Shown piece after piece: positions 25,946 through 36,819 of a stretch of DNA of 64,000 bases. The DNA comes from Metallyticus violacea. Lineage: Eukaryota > Arthropoda > Insecta > Mantodea > Metallyticidae. Within the stretch, counting starts at the first letter, position 1; each line of letters begins with the position of its first letter. Position numbers and translations under genes: made by a program. The stretch spans positions 4,355,001-4,419,000 of the forward strand of contig CM060831.1 in assembly GCA_030762175.1 (NCBI GenBank), written 5' to 3'. A model generated the notes under the pieces. That model ran no database searches, was not told the origin of the DNA, and saw nothing but the letters and a program-made list of their open reading frames with translations.

Positions 25946-26889
25946 CACACTTGTTCAAGTCCCAACCGTGACTGAAATTTCCTATTTGCTTCTAATGGGA
26001 ATCTTGTGTGAAAGTCACATTTAATACAAATTAGCCCTAATTAATGAAACCTGAGCCATAAGTACTCCAAGGTTTCTAATTAGTAGATATAACCAGTCCT
26101 GAATCTCGTATGTTGTCGTTCAATGGATATTGCTGATTTTACATTATATTGTTTTCCGAGGTTTCTAAAAAATGTAGCGAGATGCACAGCTTTTCTGCTA
26201 AGATTAAATATGTTAAACTATATAAACAAGATTTACACATTCTTTATGCTTTCCCGGACTGCCTTGCTATTATTAAAAAGGGTCACTACCTGGCTATTTT
26301 ACTTGGTCGTTGGCGTAAACTAAATTTAAAACAAAAGCTTTTGCTGGTTCTACGATCAGTGTCATCAGTGGAATTAAAGTATCTGGAGAGGTAGAGGAAC
26401 AGAACCGTTAGAAATGGGAAGGGGTATTAGTGATGGGAGAGTTGTGGCGCAGACGTTATTTGTTGACTAGCACCAATTCAGTCCACTGACGATGTTAACG
26501 GTAGAGCCAACACCGAAAGCTGTTCTTTTAAATTTAATTCAAACCAACGACCACGGGAAAATTGCCTGGTATTCAAAATAAATATGATCTGTATTGTAGT
26601 TTTGAGTTATTATTTTATATGTATTCAGCACAAACTTTTATTTTATATAATTAGTAAGAATAGTACACTAAAATAGTAAAACTGCAGTTTATATACTGTA
26701 CCATAGTCTTTTTTTATTATACACTGAGCCATTATTCAATCGATACACACCAGGTTAGTTTGAAAAATAACTTGGTTACTACTAACAGAGAGCAACAACT
26801 AACTGTATATATGATCATAAAGTTTTTTTTCTGTGTATCATATGGTAACAAGTCATTCTGGTGTTAGTTCAAGTTTGGCAATTGTATAA

Positions 26890-27830
26890 TAAACACAAGC
26901 TTTTTGAATGGCAGTGAAAAATGGACAAGAATGGAATTAGTGGTGAGATTAATTCTTTTTTTTCTGGAAGGAAAAATAGCAAAGGAAATTCATGAGAAGA
27001 CTATGCCTACATTGAGTGACGCATCGACTTTGCATAAATGAGTTCAAGCGTGGCAGAACAAGAATCGAAAATGCACCACGTCCTGGAGCTCCAAAATCAG
27101 CAGTGAGGACAGAAATCATCGATACAGTCCATTATATTGAAAGTGCTCCACAGACATTTCACCTCAGCGGGTTCATTTTATTTTGCAAACTGTATTACAC
27201 AAGATGAGTGGCGCGTCTGCTCACTTAGGAGCAAAAGTGAAATCGCATGCGAACACCGGCCGACTGTTTAGAAATGTTTATGAAGAACCCAAATGGCTTA
27301 GTGACCGTGGATTAAACACGTATATACCGGAAACAAAACAGCTAACGCACGAGGCGAAGCGTCTTCGAAAAAGGCGAAATGCATTTCATCCGATCGAAAG
27401 GCGTTGGTTTTAGTTGATTTTTTTTTGGGGGGGGGCGCAAATAAAATTCTCTTGATTGACTACTTGGAAAGGGGGGGAAACATTACAGGAGAATACTGCA
27501 TATCAATTTTTGAGAGTCTGAAGACAGCGATCGAGTATAGCCAAAAAGAAGTTGTTTCACCTTGACAATGTACCGAGGTAATTAACCGAAATACATTTTC
27601 AAAATTTTTCTGATCTCCCTCCCTCGAATTCGAAACTGAAAACTTTGCTGACTGGACAACATTTTTAAGTCAAATGAAGAGTGATACAGGATGTTTATGA
27701 GTGATTTGAGGACCTCGAAGACACCCACTTCCATGAGGGAATTACGAATCTGGAGAAACGTTGGAGCAAGTGCGTGGAACCTCGAGATTACTATATCGAA
27801 AAATAAAGTAGGTAACAGGACTGACTTGTT
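26890..27830 (+). pseudogene. mariner transposase pseudogene
   Basis: Pieces in order are: INEFKRGRTRIENAPRPGAP and EIIDTVHYIESAP (helix-turn-helix region, from 27035), an RLLT.EQK-like piece (about 27215), a catalytic-core remnant (27340-27400), ILLIDYLEKGGNITGEYCIS (27446-27505), and EDLEDTHFHEGITNLEKRWS (C-terminus, 27710-27770). The parts lie in different frames with several stops, so it is inactive. Confidence 0.8.
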
Positions 27831-28264
27831 CTCTTTAATATTAAACTACCCTCGTAAGACCTGTTACATTACTATTGTAATCACAGAAAAATGCCAGTTT
27901 TAATATACAGAATCATAAAACTCCTCCTTTGCATGGAATAAAATCTCAAAATCTGACTGTTCGAACAAACTGCATGCTCATCTGAAATGGCCTGAATGTT
28001 CTCACGATATCGCAGCTGTCTGATATTCATATCAAAACCTCGTGGTGTTTATTACGTATCGCAATAAATAAAGAAGTTAATACGCCCACGCGTCACTTCT
28101 GACGAACAAAGCTAAAATTTATCGTTTCCAAAAGCATATACAAACAAGCCGAACGATGTTACAATAAGAGAGCAATAATAGAATTTATGTATAATGCTTT
28201 CTTTTGTTTTCTATGCGAGGTCGTCGTAAAACGATAATATTTCAAGTCGACACGGTAATTCTAG

Positions 28265-29327
28265 AGGGATAGTCAATTAAGATTGAGAATATGTTTTTAC
28301 TTACAAAGTACATAAAACAGTGTCAAGGTTGGTATGCTCGTTTTCGTAGCAGATCCCTTCGAGTGTATGCTATTGGCCCTATATGTCTGCCAGTCCTGAA
28401 AGACTAGAAATCGTTTTATGATCTCGTCTTTAGAACCGCCTCCGTCTTCTTTACGACAGCCGTTGATGAACAAAACACTGGCCCCGCTGTCTCGTTTTTG
28501 AGACGAGGGAACAGAGAAAAGTCACTTGGAGCTAGTTCCGCGCTGTATAGAGGGTGTAGCTCAAATTCTACGGTTTTTTTTTATCCTGGGTCATAGTTAG
28601 GACATGCATTGTCATGGCGAAGGCGCAGTTCAGAGAATTTTCATCCAAGATGCTCAAAACAGTCTATTAATACTCCCCACTAACCATATTTACAGGGGGA
28701 TTTCATTGATAAACCATTCCACGACAGTTGAAAAAACAAAATCACCGTAACTTTTCCTGTCAACCGAACAACTTTGGTCTGCTTTGGTGTCGGAGAACTA
28801 GGTGATTCCCAGACTGAGCTCTCCTGTATGCCTCACCATACCAAATGCTACACGTCCAGAGGCGTCAGCAATCTCTATACCCATCTGGCACATACGCGTC
28901 TCATGGTGAACAAGGGAAATCTGTAACATGTCTGCCAGCCTATGCACCGCTATTCGGTCTTCTCCAACAATAAAGTAACTGTGTTAATATTCTTATTCAC
29001 TGCAGTGGTTGCAGCACCTGGTCCGCCCTGCTTTGTTGTTGAAACACTGCTCTCTTCTTTGAACCACCAAGTACGAGTGATCGTGGCAGAACATCATCGC
29101 CATATCCTCGGTATAACATCGCGTACGCTTCCTACCGCATTTCTGCAGACGGAAGCAACATTTCAAGCGACTGGCAAGTACTGACTCTTTGCTGGCGTCC
29201 TGTACTAATTGTAAGACGCATGCGCATACGCGTTTCCAATTTTTCCCACCTGTTATGTGATCTGAAACATTGTTTCACCACCTATGTGTGATAAACAATT
29301 TTTTCTCATTCTTTATTGACTAGCCCC
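28265..29327 (-). mobile_element. mariner/Tc1-type element with short inverted ends
   Basis: Inverted ends gggatagtcaattaagatt (28266) and ttctttattgactagcccc (ending at about 29326) bracket minus-strand coding remnants (YGDDVLPRS near 29090, then a WFKEE-like stretch). It is the uninterrupted relative of the element at 40045-42292. Frame shifts throughout. Confidence 0.7.
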
Positions 29328-29680
29328 GAAGATGACCCATGTAAAAAAAGGCAATATCAGCAGAATTCATTGAACAAATACATGATATGATATTCAATGA
29401 CCGGAATGAGTGAAATTGCTGAACTTGTAGATTTAAAAGAGAAGATGAAAAAACTTTGCGCTTGCTAATAGCAGATCAAAAACATTCGTATGAAAATATG
29501 TCAACAGTGTTTAGAGCGTTTTAACAGAACGGTTATGACATCAGTATTTTTGGTCGCTAAAGGAATTTTACCAATAGATATCTTCATAAGCGTAAAACCT
29601 TAACCGGAGAACACCAGTGAAGTCTTCTAAACAAACCTACACTGAGGGGAAGCAACAGCTAATTTTTTTTCAATATTCGT

Positions 29681-30939
29681 AATTTTACGCATTATTAAAC
29701 TTTTTAAACATTAAATACTTTTCCAAACATCCAGAGTCTATAATTTCCTTTATTATATGAGCATGAACGTTAATGCAAATTAATCATATTTTTACACTTG
29801 GACCAATTCATGTGTCTAATGGCATTGTTGTTACATAAGTTTATATTGTTGAAATATTTCAATCAGTAACACATAATTTTATGAGGTAAATAGCCGTTAA
29901 GTCGAGAGGAGGCTGTTAAAGCAGTTGGCCTGTTGGAGCATGCGTTATGTTACCCAAGTGTTACGAGTCAATGTCTCTACTGTATAAAGGACATACCGAA
30001 GATTGGCATCTACTGCAAAAGACCAGAATCAGGTCGCAGGATGACATCTGCCAGAGATGATCAATTTCTTCGGCTGCAAGTTTCACACAACAGCCGTAGA
30101 AGCTCAAAATCGCTTGCAAAGGAATCAATGTCACGATGAGAAGTGAGAAAGAAGCACTGCTGTAAAAGACCAGCCACAGGTCCCTCGTTTACCCAACAAC
30201 ATCGGCAAGCACGCCTTGCCTTTGCTCGTCAACATCTTGCAATGCAAAGCTGTTCTATTCACGGTTCAGCCTAAGCGCCTGATGGCAGGGAAAGAGTATG
30301 GAGGAGAACTGGAGAAAAGCATGCCCCTTGCACCTTCTCATCGACTATGGCTTTCAGGGGAGGTTTCATCATGGCATGGGCTGGTATCAGTGTGGACCCC
30401 AAGACACAATTTTTAGGGAGAAAGGCGTCCTGAACATAAACCGTTACATTAAGGAAATTCTTCAGGAACATGCTCCATGTGTTGACAATGACCCAAATTG
30501 TGACACAGTACTTGCATGAGGTGGGGTCGGGGCGCTAGTTTGGCCAGCTCGAAACCCAGACCTCAACCCTGAGCATGTTTGGGACATGATCGGGGGAAAA
30601 TGTCCGTCAATATGTTCCTGAGAACCTCACTGAACTTTGGAAGGCTTGCGTGAGTAATGGAGAGGCCATACCACAAGAAAACCTAAGGATCTTGATCCTT
30701 AGTATGCACGTAAGGCTGCAAGTCAGAGGAGGAAACATCCGCTTCTGAGAGTGCTACTGAGTGTTGAAAGGTGTGTCGTTGTTTACTTTGTATTACCCTA
30801 CAGGTAAAAACAGAGCATTATGAAATGTGATTAACATGCATATAGACTCAAAATGATATCCGAGTACACGAGTAGTGCAAAATGTTTGGAAAAGTATTAA
30901 TGTCCAAAAAATGAATGAATTATCATAATGCGTAAAATT
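29681..30939 (+). mobile_element. Tc1-like element, inactive
   Basis: Inverted terminal repeats of about 50 bp: aattttacgcattattaaac (29681) with taaatacttttccaaacat, mirrored at 30882-30939. Inside are Tc1 transposase pieces: a Cys/Arg-rich HTH region (29930-30140), catalytic core with WHGLVSVW (30370-30400), WPARNPDLNPEHVWDMIG (about 30540-30595), and a terminal part around 30740. The frame breaks several times. Confidence 0.8.
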
Positions 30940-31199
30940 AAAAACATGAGAAAAACCCGAAGAAAAACTCACTTTTTATCAAGACAATGCATTTGACCAC
31001 AAACTTGTTTTAACGAGTAAATTGAAAGATTTGAAGTATGATATACTACCTAGATTGACTTCTATCTGTGTCCAAAGTTCTTTTTCATCAGAACAAGAGG
31101 CGGAATGCGGACCACTTAATGAGATAATGCCAATAAAAATATCATAATATTCAAGTTAAATCTCGTTCATTCATCGTTAAGCAGAAATTTTTCAGGTTG

Positions 31200-32240
31200 T
31201 CCTCGTCACAAAGTTGTCATGGTATCGAGTTGTGCACCTGGTTAGAGCATGCAATGGGTGACGTTGTCATGGTAACTACCTCACAGGTAGGTTGCCACGG
31301 AAACGTACGATGTTTTGTGTGGGGCCGAACCTAAGGGTGTTGCGAGTACTGGTTTCTACTGGTCTCACAGGATTTGCCCTTGCAACTCTCATTTTAACCC
31401 AAATTGCATCGAAAGCGAGTAGTGACGTAAGGTGTGACGTCATGGATACGGAGTGTTACGCGGGGCTTTTCCCGGAATGTTGAGTACACACACACATGGG
31501 GAATGTGGAGGGGGAGGTACAACTTCCTCGTACACTTTTCGGTAATAGCTTCGCTTATTTTTTGGCCCGTGCAAATCCAAGGACTCGATTCAGTAACGAG
31601 TACAGCGATAAGATACGGGAAAATCTCTTTGTATCGTGAAGTAACAGTAGCAGTCCGCGATAAGTGCAGATTATTGACTTTTACGTTCAGCTGAAGTATT
31701 TTATTGAGATTCATGGCAGGTTGCCCTGCTTATGAAGTTACCATGGTAACACACTGTGATGCATTACATCAACCGTTTCTATGACAACCATAGATTTGCG
31801 CATCCCCGGTCATAGTGATTTTGATTTTTTTAATTACAAATAGAGAAATTCTTGCTACCTGTTAGCTGCCGACAGTTCGTTTTATCGCAAGTTTGCTCCA
31901 GTTCCTGAAGAAGAATTGATAAGAACGGCACACTTAAGCATTCCTCGTTGTTTGCAAATCGTCTCCCTAATTCTGAGATGTGACAGAGGCGGTAAATCCC
32001 CCCTCCTCCTCTCTAACACGCCGATAGAAAGGAGTTTCCTGCAACAGGTGTGTGTGTCATAGCAGTGTTGGAGCTGATAGCAGGTAGGTTGTATGAGTGT
32101 CATATAAAGATAATGCAGTGTGCGTGTTGTTTTAGTAAGAGAAGCGATCAAGCATTTGCATGGTAGTGACACACGTGAAAACGTTTTGTTCGATCTGATA
32201 GACGTTTTATAGGATCTTAGAAATTTGCTTTTAAGGTAGG
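31200..32240 (+). promoter_or_regulatory. ZnT1: CpG-rich candidate promoter with X-box cluster
   Basis: CpG is frequent here (16 by eye in 31201-31500, against one in 32281-32580). Five near-palindromes of the RFX X-box type occur at 31213-31226, 31263-31276, 31291-31304, 31739-31752 and 31777-31790; the best are GTTACCATGGTAAC and GTTGTCATGGTAAC. A perfect CRE, TGACGTCA, lies at 31435-31442, and a near-CRE at 31423-31430. Possible donors for a 5' UTR exon are CAG|gtaggt at 32084 and AAG|gtagga at 32236. The segment lies 4.4-5.4 kb upstream of the ZnT1 start codon, where CpG density collapses. It may instead, or also, serve a divergent gene to the left. I saw no metal-response element here. 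Confidence 0.5.
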
Positions 32241-32261
32241 AGCCAAATAAATTATGTCATT

Positions 32262-33060
32262 TAATATTACAGTATCACACTGTCAGTTTGAATGTATTAT
32301 TACTATTTAACTACGAACTATATGAACATGCATTGAATTATTTATTATCTTTATATTTTAAAAAAAGGGTAAATGAATTTAATCACTGATTAATATTCCA
32401 AATAAAATCATAATTTGGTGATCTGTGTAAAAATCAATTAATATTTTCAGTTTTATAAATTTATATTTTATTACAAAACAAAATGTTAATTAATCAGTGA
32501 AATTAGTATAGTAAACTTTGTAAATAACAATTGTCAGATCAGCTTTGTTTATAAAAAATGTTATATATATATATATATAAAATTGAGAATCATTTTCAAG
32601 CAAACATGTACATCTAAATCAGGCATATTATATTAATTACCCAACGTCAATGAATCTCATATAAATATTCAAAACATTTTTAATGGTACTATTTAATAAT
32701 GTGATATCACATTGTCAACTTGAATTTATTACTATTTAACTATGAACATTAGTATAAGCACAAATGAAATTACTTTTATTACCAACTTTATATTTTTAAA
32801 AAGTTTAAATATGGATTCTTTCCAGCTTATATAATGGAGTGAATCTAATTACTCATTAACTTTCCATATAAAATTGTAATTTGATGACCTGCATAAAGTC
32901 AATCACTGTTTTCAGTTTAATACATACATTAATATATTTTATTTAAATTAGTACAGTACATTTCACCTAAACTTTATAAATGACAATTCTCAGATTAGCA
33001 TTGTTAAATGTATAATTAAGAACAACTTTCATGAAATATTATATCTACATCAGATAGATC
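32262..33060. repeat. Diverged tandem duplication, unit about 430 bp
   Basis: Unit one (about 32262-32640) and unit two (about 32691-33060) share collinear blocks: atcacactgtcagtttgaa / atcacattgtcaacttgaa, tactatttaactacgaac / tactatttaactatgaac, ataatttggtgatctg / gtaatttgatgacctg, and acaattgtcagatcagc / acaattctcagattagc. AT-rich, with a (TA)n run at 32563. Confidence 0.7.
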
Positions 33061-33119
33061 ATGGGGGTTTAAACAACTTCTGACACGTCAACATATAAGA
33101 TTTATCTTGCTACCCCATT

Positions 33120-34600
33120 CATTGTTTCCCAAAATCTGTTCCTTGAACAAGTTGCAATGTTAGCATCCATTCCTCTGGCTTCCCTGGTTATAGAAACAGT
33201 AAGTCTCTTTCTTACAGGATTGGACACTCAAACAGGATGTGCAAGGCAGATTCCTCATTCTGTTTACACTTCTACAAGTGGATTTATCTTTATAGAGTCC
33301 CACTTTTCGTAGATGTTTCCTGAAGTGACCATGTTCAGTAGTTAATGCAACTACTTTCCTTATTTCTCTTCTGTCCAATTTTATAAGGAGTGTTGCTTGG
33401 ACCTAGGACCAATGTTCTAGCTAATCTTTGTCCAGAACAGGTTTGCCACCGAAGTGTTTTTCCCCAGTACATGTACTAATTTGAACCATGGGCTCAGGGC
33501 CAACAAAGGGTTTATCAGCACCATTTTATGCCAGCTGATCTGCTTTTCATTTCCATAAATGCCTGGATGCTCCAGCACCCATCACAGTTCAAGCTTGTTG
33601 TGAGATGCCAGGGCATTTAGGCATTCCCATACCAGTTTAGATTTTACCTGGTAAAGGAAAGTGCTTTCAAGGCATATTGACTATCTTAGAGGAAGAATTC
33701 ATTCATTCACTGTGATAACCTTTTTCAAGTCCTGTAAAAGCACAGTTCAGGATAGCAAATACTTCTGTCTGAAAAACTGTGGAGTGTTTACCAAGGCTTA
33801 TGCTAAAGTTGTCCTTGGAGATAGGCCATTTATGCCTGCACCCAATTGTGTCCTCTATGGGATACATTGATAAACCACATGAGATGATCAGGTTCTTTTG
33901 TGCATAATTCCTTCCATCCAGTCTTCTCGAGATCTGAGAGCTACTTTAAATGGAGGAAAGAAATATTATTGAGTTTTCATTTGGTCAGACCTCATTCGCA
34001 GTACTAGAATATCCAGGAAATTTAAAATGGAGGTATTTCTGTTGCTACAAAACAGCTTCTCAATTCTCTGTGTGCACAAAGCGATATGCAGTAAGCTTAG
34101 CCTTGTAAATAGATGTCCGTGGGAGGGAGGCCAGACAGAGTCTCTAATGCAATGGATTCAGTGTTTCTGAAGTCCCCTGACACATAGACAAGCTAGTTTC
34201 TGTAGCTTGGTAAACTTGCCTGCTATAGTAGTTTTCAAAGTTGTCCGCCACCAGATAGTGCTATAAGATGTCCAACACCTGACCATTGCAACATATAGCC
34301 AGTGGTTAATGTACTGTTTTAGGACCCAGGGGGATCCAGTAGTGCATTTGATGGTTACAAGAGACCACCTGGCTCTACGAGGAAAATTGTTACTATGATT
34401 CTTCCAGGGTGGTTTTTTTATCCAGCTTGAGACCTAGATATTTAACAGATTCACAATATTCCAGGATTGAACTGCTGATATTTAACTGATTCAGAATATT
34501 CCAAGATTTCCTAGGCCTTTTAGATTTTTCCTGTTAGTAAGTGGAACAACAACTGTTTTGCTAGCATTGATAGATATTCTCTCTTGCATGCATCAGCTGT
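33120..34600 (-). pseudogene. LINE (I/R1/Jockey-like) 3' half with RNase H
   Basis: On the minus strand, from right to left: end of the reverse transcriptase (VKYLGLKLDKKTTLE near 34400, then a KLQKLACLCVRG-like stretch), an RNase H-like segment (SLGKHSTVFQTEVFAILNCA near 33760), and the C-terminal part ALTTEHGHFRKHLRKVGLYK (33330-33270). Stops and frame shifts throughout. A small internal tandem repeat of about 60 bp lies at 34435-34505. Confidence 0.75.
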
Positions 34601-35330
34601 GATTTTTCCTCAACCCACAATTCTTCATGTCTGAGACTGTATTGGGAAATTTCCCTAAATTAGATAAATTTTAACATTATTTTTAAATCAGCTTATTATA
34701 TTGACATCATAAGAATTAATGTTATTAATATATAGCAAATATTTGTGCATTAAAAATAATGATTTTGGCACCCAAAAATAAGCTCTAAGAGGTAAGAAAT
34801 ATGTACTGTAAAACTGAAAGCAGGCTTTCAATATTTTTCTTCCTTTAACTATTACAGCCTCATAATTATGCACTTAAGTTTTTCTATTTCACATATATGA
34901 TCCTATTTTATTAGCTCAGTGTTTTCAAGTAAAAAATACTTGCAGCAGATTTTAAAAATGTATTATTTAAGTTAATAAAAATAATATTGAATCTAAAAAA
35001 TTACTTGAAAAAAGCAATTAGGAAATGTTCATATGACAATATTATTTTCATCATAAAAAAACATCTTACTGTCTAACTGACATACATTTTAGTTTGTTTC
35101 ATTTAAAAAAAACTTTAATTGAAGACATGATCTGGTTTAGATAACTAATAAAATAATGATCACACTATTTAACATTAGTCACTTATTTCCCACAATGCCT
35201 CACAATAAATTAGAAAGGTCTTTTTCAAATTTTCCAACAAAAAAATGTATCATTAATTAAATTGGCTTACAAAGAGTCAGTGAAGTAGTACATCCTATAA
35301 GAATGTACTAAATATGTTCAAACTAACTCT
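34600..35330. other. AT-rich, nothing recognised
   Basis: Very AT-rich and almost CpG-free, without frame or repeat identity. Confidence 0.5.
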
Positions 35331-35335
35331 ACTGA

Positions 35336-35560
35336 CTAATACCACATTAGAACATGTTTTGGGGGCAATCCTTCCCATCCTCAGCTGTTGACTGACTACT
35401 GAATAAGAAAGACTTGGAATTTTGATGTTCCACCTATGGATGAACTTGGCAAGTTCCTGCTCAAACCATCAGAGACTGCCACAGAAGCACCTTGGAATCC
35501 AGCTGCCAAATTGTGTAGTCAGTCAACAGCTGAGGATGGGAGCACACAGTAAAATTCACC
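35336..35560 (+). mobile_element. Penelope fragment with inverted ends
   Basis: A C-terminal coding scrap (PPMDELGKFL, related to PPKDELSNFL at 9283) lies between inverted copies of ccatcctcagctgttgacta-type sequence (35375-35398 and 35517-35539). The left end carries the terminal motif in reverse orientation (gaacatgttttgggggcaat). Confidence 0.7.
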
Positions 35561-36117
35561 ACTTATGTAAGATGTATTTACTTTCAGGTAGCCCATATAA
35601 GCCTGCAGGAACTCTGCAATAATTAACTGAGCTGGTACATTAGTAACTGACATTGTTTTTTCTCATATGTTTGTCCATGTTTCAAAATGAAAAAAAGGTA
35701 TAGATAGTGCTTTGTAGTTTATGCAGTGGTGAATATGTGTATTGTAGATCTGTCAACTCTGCCAAGTCAGTGCACACAAGGTTTTGAAATATTATAGCAT
35801 ATAATGAAATCTATTACTAGCTTCAACACCAAATACAAGAGAAAAAGCATGGTTTGAAGTAGGATGACACATTTACTCTTTTACCTGGTTTCTCACTTTC
35901 AACCAGACGAAAATGAATAAATAATATATATATATATGATTTTGTTGCATTTGCAGTTTTATACTTAAATATGCATATTTTAAGTAAACTAAGGAATAGG
36001 TACTAAAACTAAAAATTTAAGCTTTTAATGTTGCAAAACATAAATACTCTAATTTTCTTTATCATAAATATTGTACTGTTAACAATAGAGTGGTAATATA
36101 TCCTAAACTTAGGTCTT

Positions 36118-36206
36118 TAACGGTGGTTCAGTGAGCAACTGAAGATGAGAGAGATTCTTCCGAAACGTGTCTTATTTTAATGTAAGTGAAGTTTAGTGTA
36201 AAAAAT
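36118..36206 (+). mobile_element. Penelope 3' terminal fragment
   Basis: Nearly the same text as 9375-9465: cggtggttcagtgagcaact, then ctgaagatgagagagattct and cgaaacgtgtc. Just upstream (36076), a ctgttaacaatagagtggta segment matches the 8331 region. Confidence 0.75.
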
Positions 36207-36363
36207 TTTCTTTATCATATCTATTAAGGAAAAGATAAGCATATGCTTGAAGACCTGCTATGTAATTATTAAAAACATATTTACCACAACTTTCATATTG
36301 TTGAAATTTTCAAACAGAATTTTGTATCCGTAAAGTTGATTTATTCCCTCCATAACTAAACAT

Positions 36364-36559
36364 CATAAGTATGGCATCCTTTGGAAGGAAAGTAAAGCCA
36401 TGGGTTCCATGTTGTAGATTTATGGCATGCAAAAGAACATCAAGCTTGAAAGAAAAGGCTTCTTAACAAAATTTATCGACCATTTGATGCCCTGAATTGA
36501 ATGGGATGCTGTTGATTCTGAGATGTTAAAGAGCATTTATAAATAAACTAAATCAATAT
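36364..36559 (+). mobile_element. SINE family 1, headless, CpG-depleted
   Basis: Body and tail only, with the tRNA head missing. One CpG remains by eye; family CpG sites read TG or CA (for example ccatgggttccatgt). It lies 70 bp upstream of the first ZnT1 coding exon. Confidence 0.8.
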
Positions 36560-36632
36560 CAAATTCACAAAGATGCAAGTTCGTAATATTATACTGTCTT
36601 CTCTTTTGCTGATAGTATTTTGAATATTGCAG

Positions 36633-36819
36633 GTAACACGTGATGGGGCGATATACTGGGAAAAAATGCCGCTTGATATCAATGTTCTGGTTGACCCTCT
36701 TCTTCTTTCTGGTGGAGATTGTTGTGGGCTATGTTACCAACTCCATGGCACTTGTTGCAGACAGCTTCCACATGCTGAGTGATGTGGCGGCACTTGTAGT
36801 TGCATTCCTCTCGGTGAAG
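36633..36819 (+). CDS. ZnT1: ZnT1 coding exon 1 with start codon
   Basis: The acceptor is the AG at 36631-36632 (context ttgaatattgcag), so at least one non-coding exon must lie upstream. The start is the ATG at 36643; the in-frame GTG just before it is not a credible insect start. It encodes residues 1-59: a short basic N-terminus (GRYTGKKCR), TM1 (about 13-30), and TM2 carrying ADSFHMLSD with H43 and D47, the same numbering as the metal-binding pair of human ZnT1. The donor is AAG|gtatgt at 36820 and the exon ends in phase 0. Confidence 0.95.

Noticed and set aside
31292..31714. Coding frames over the CpG-rich segment on both strands
   Set aside because: They overlap one another, have no recognisable motif or splice context, and are explained by the local lack of stop-rich AT sequence.
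36640..36642. GTG start for ZnT1
   Set aside because: Insect translation uses ATG; the ATG at 36643 aligns with the family N-terminus.
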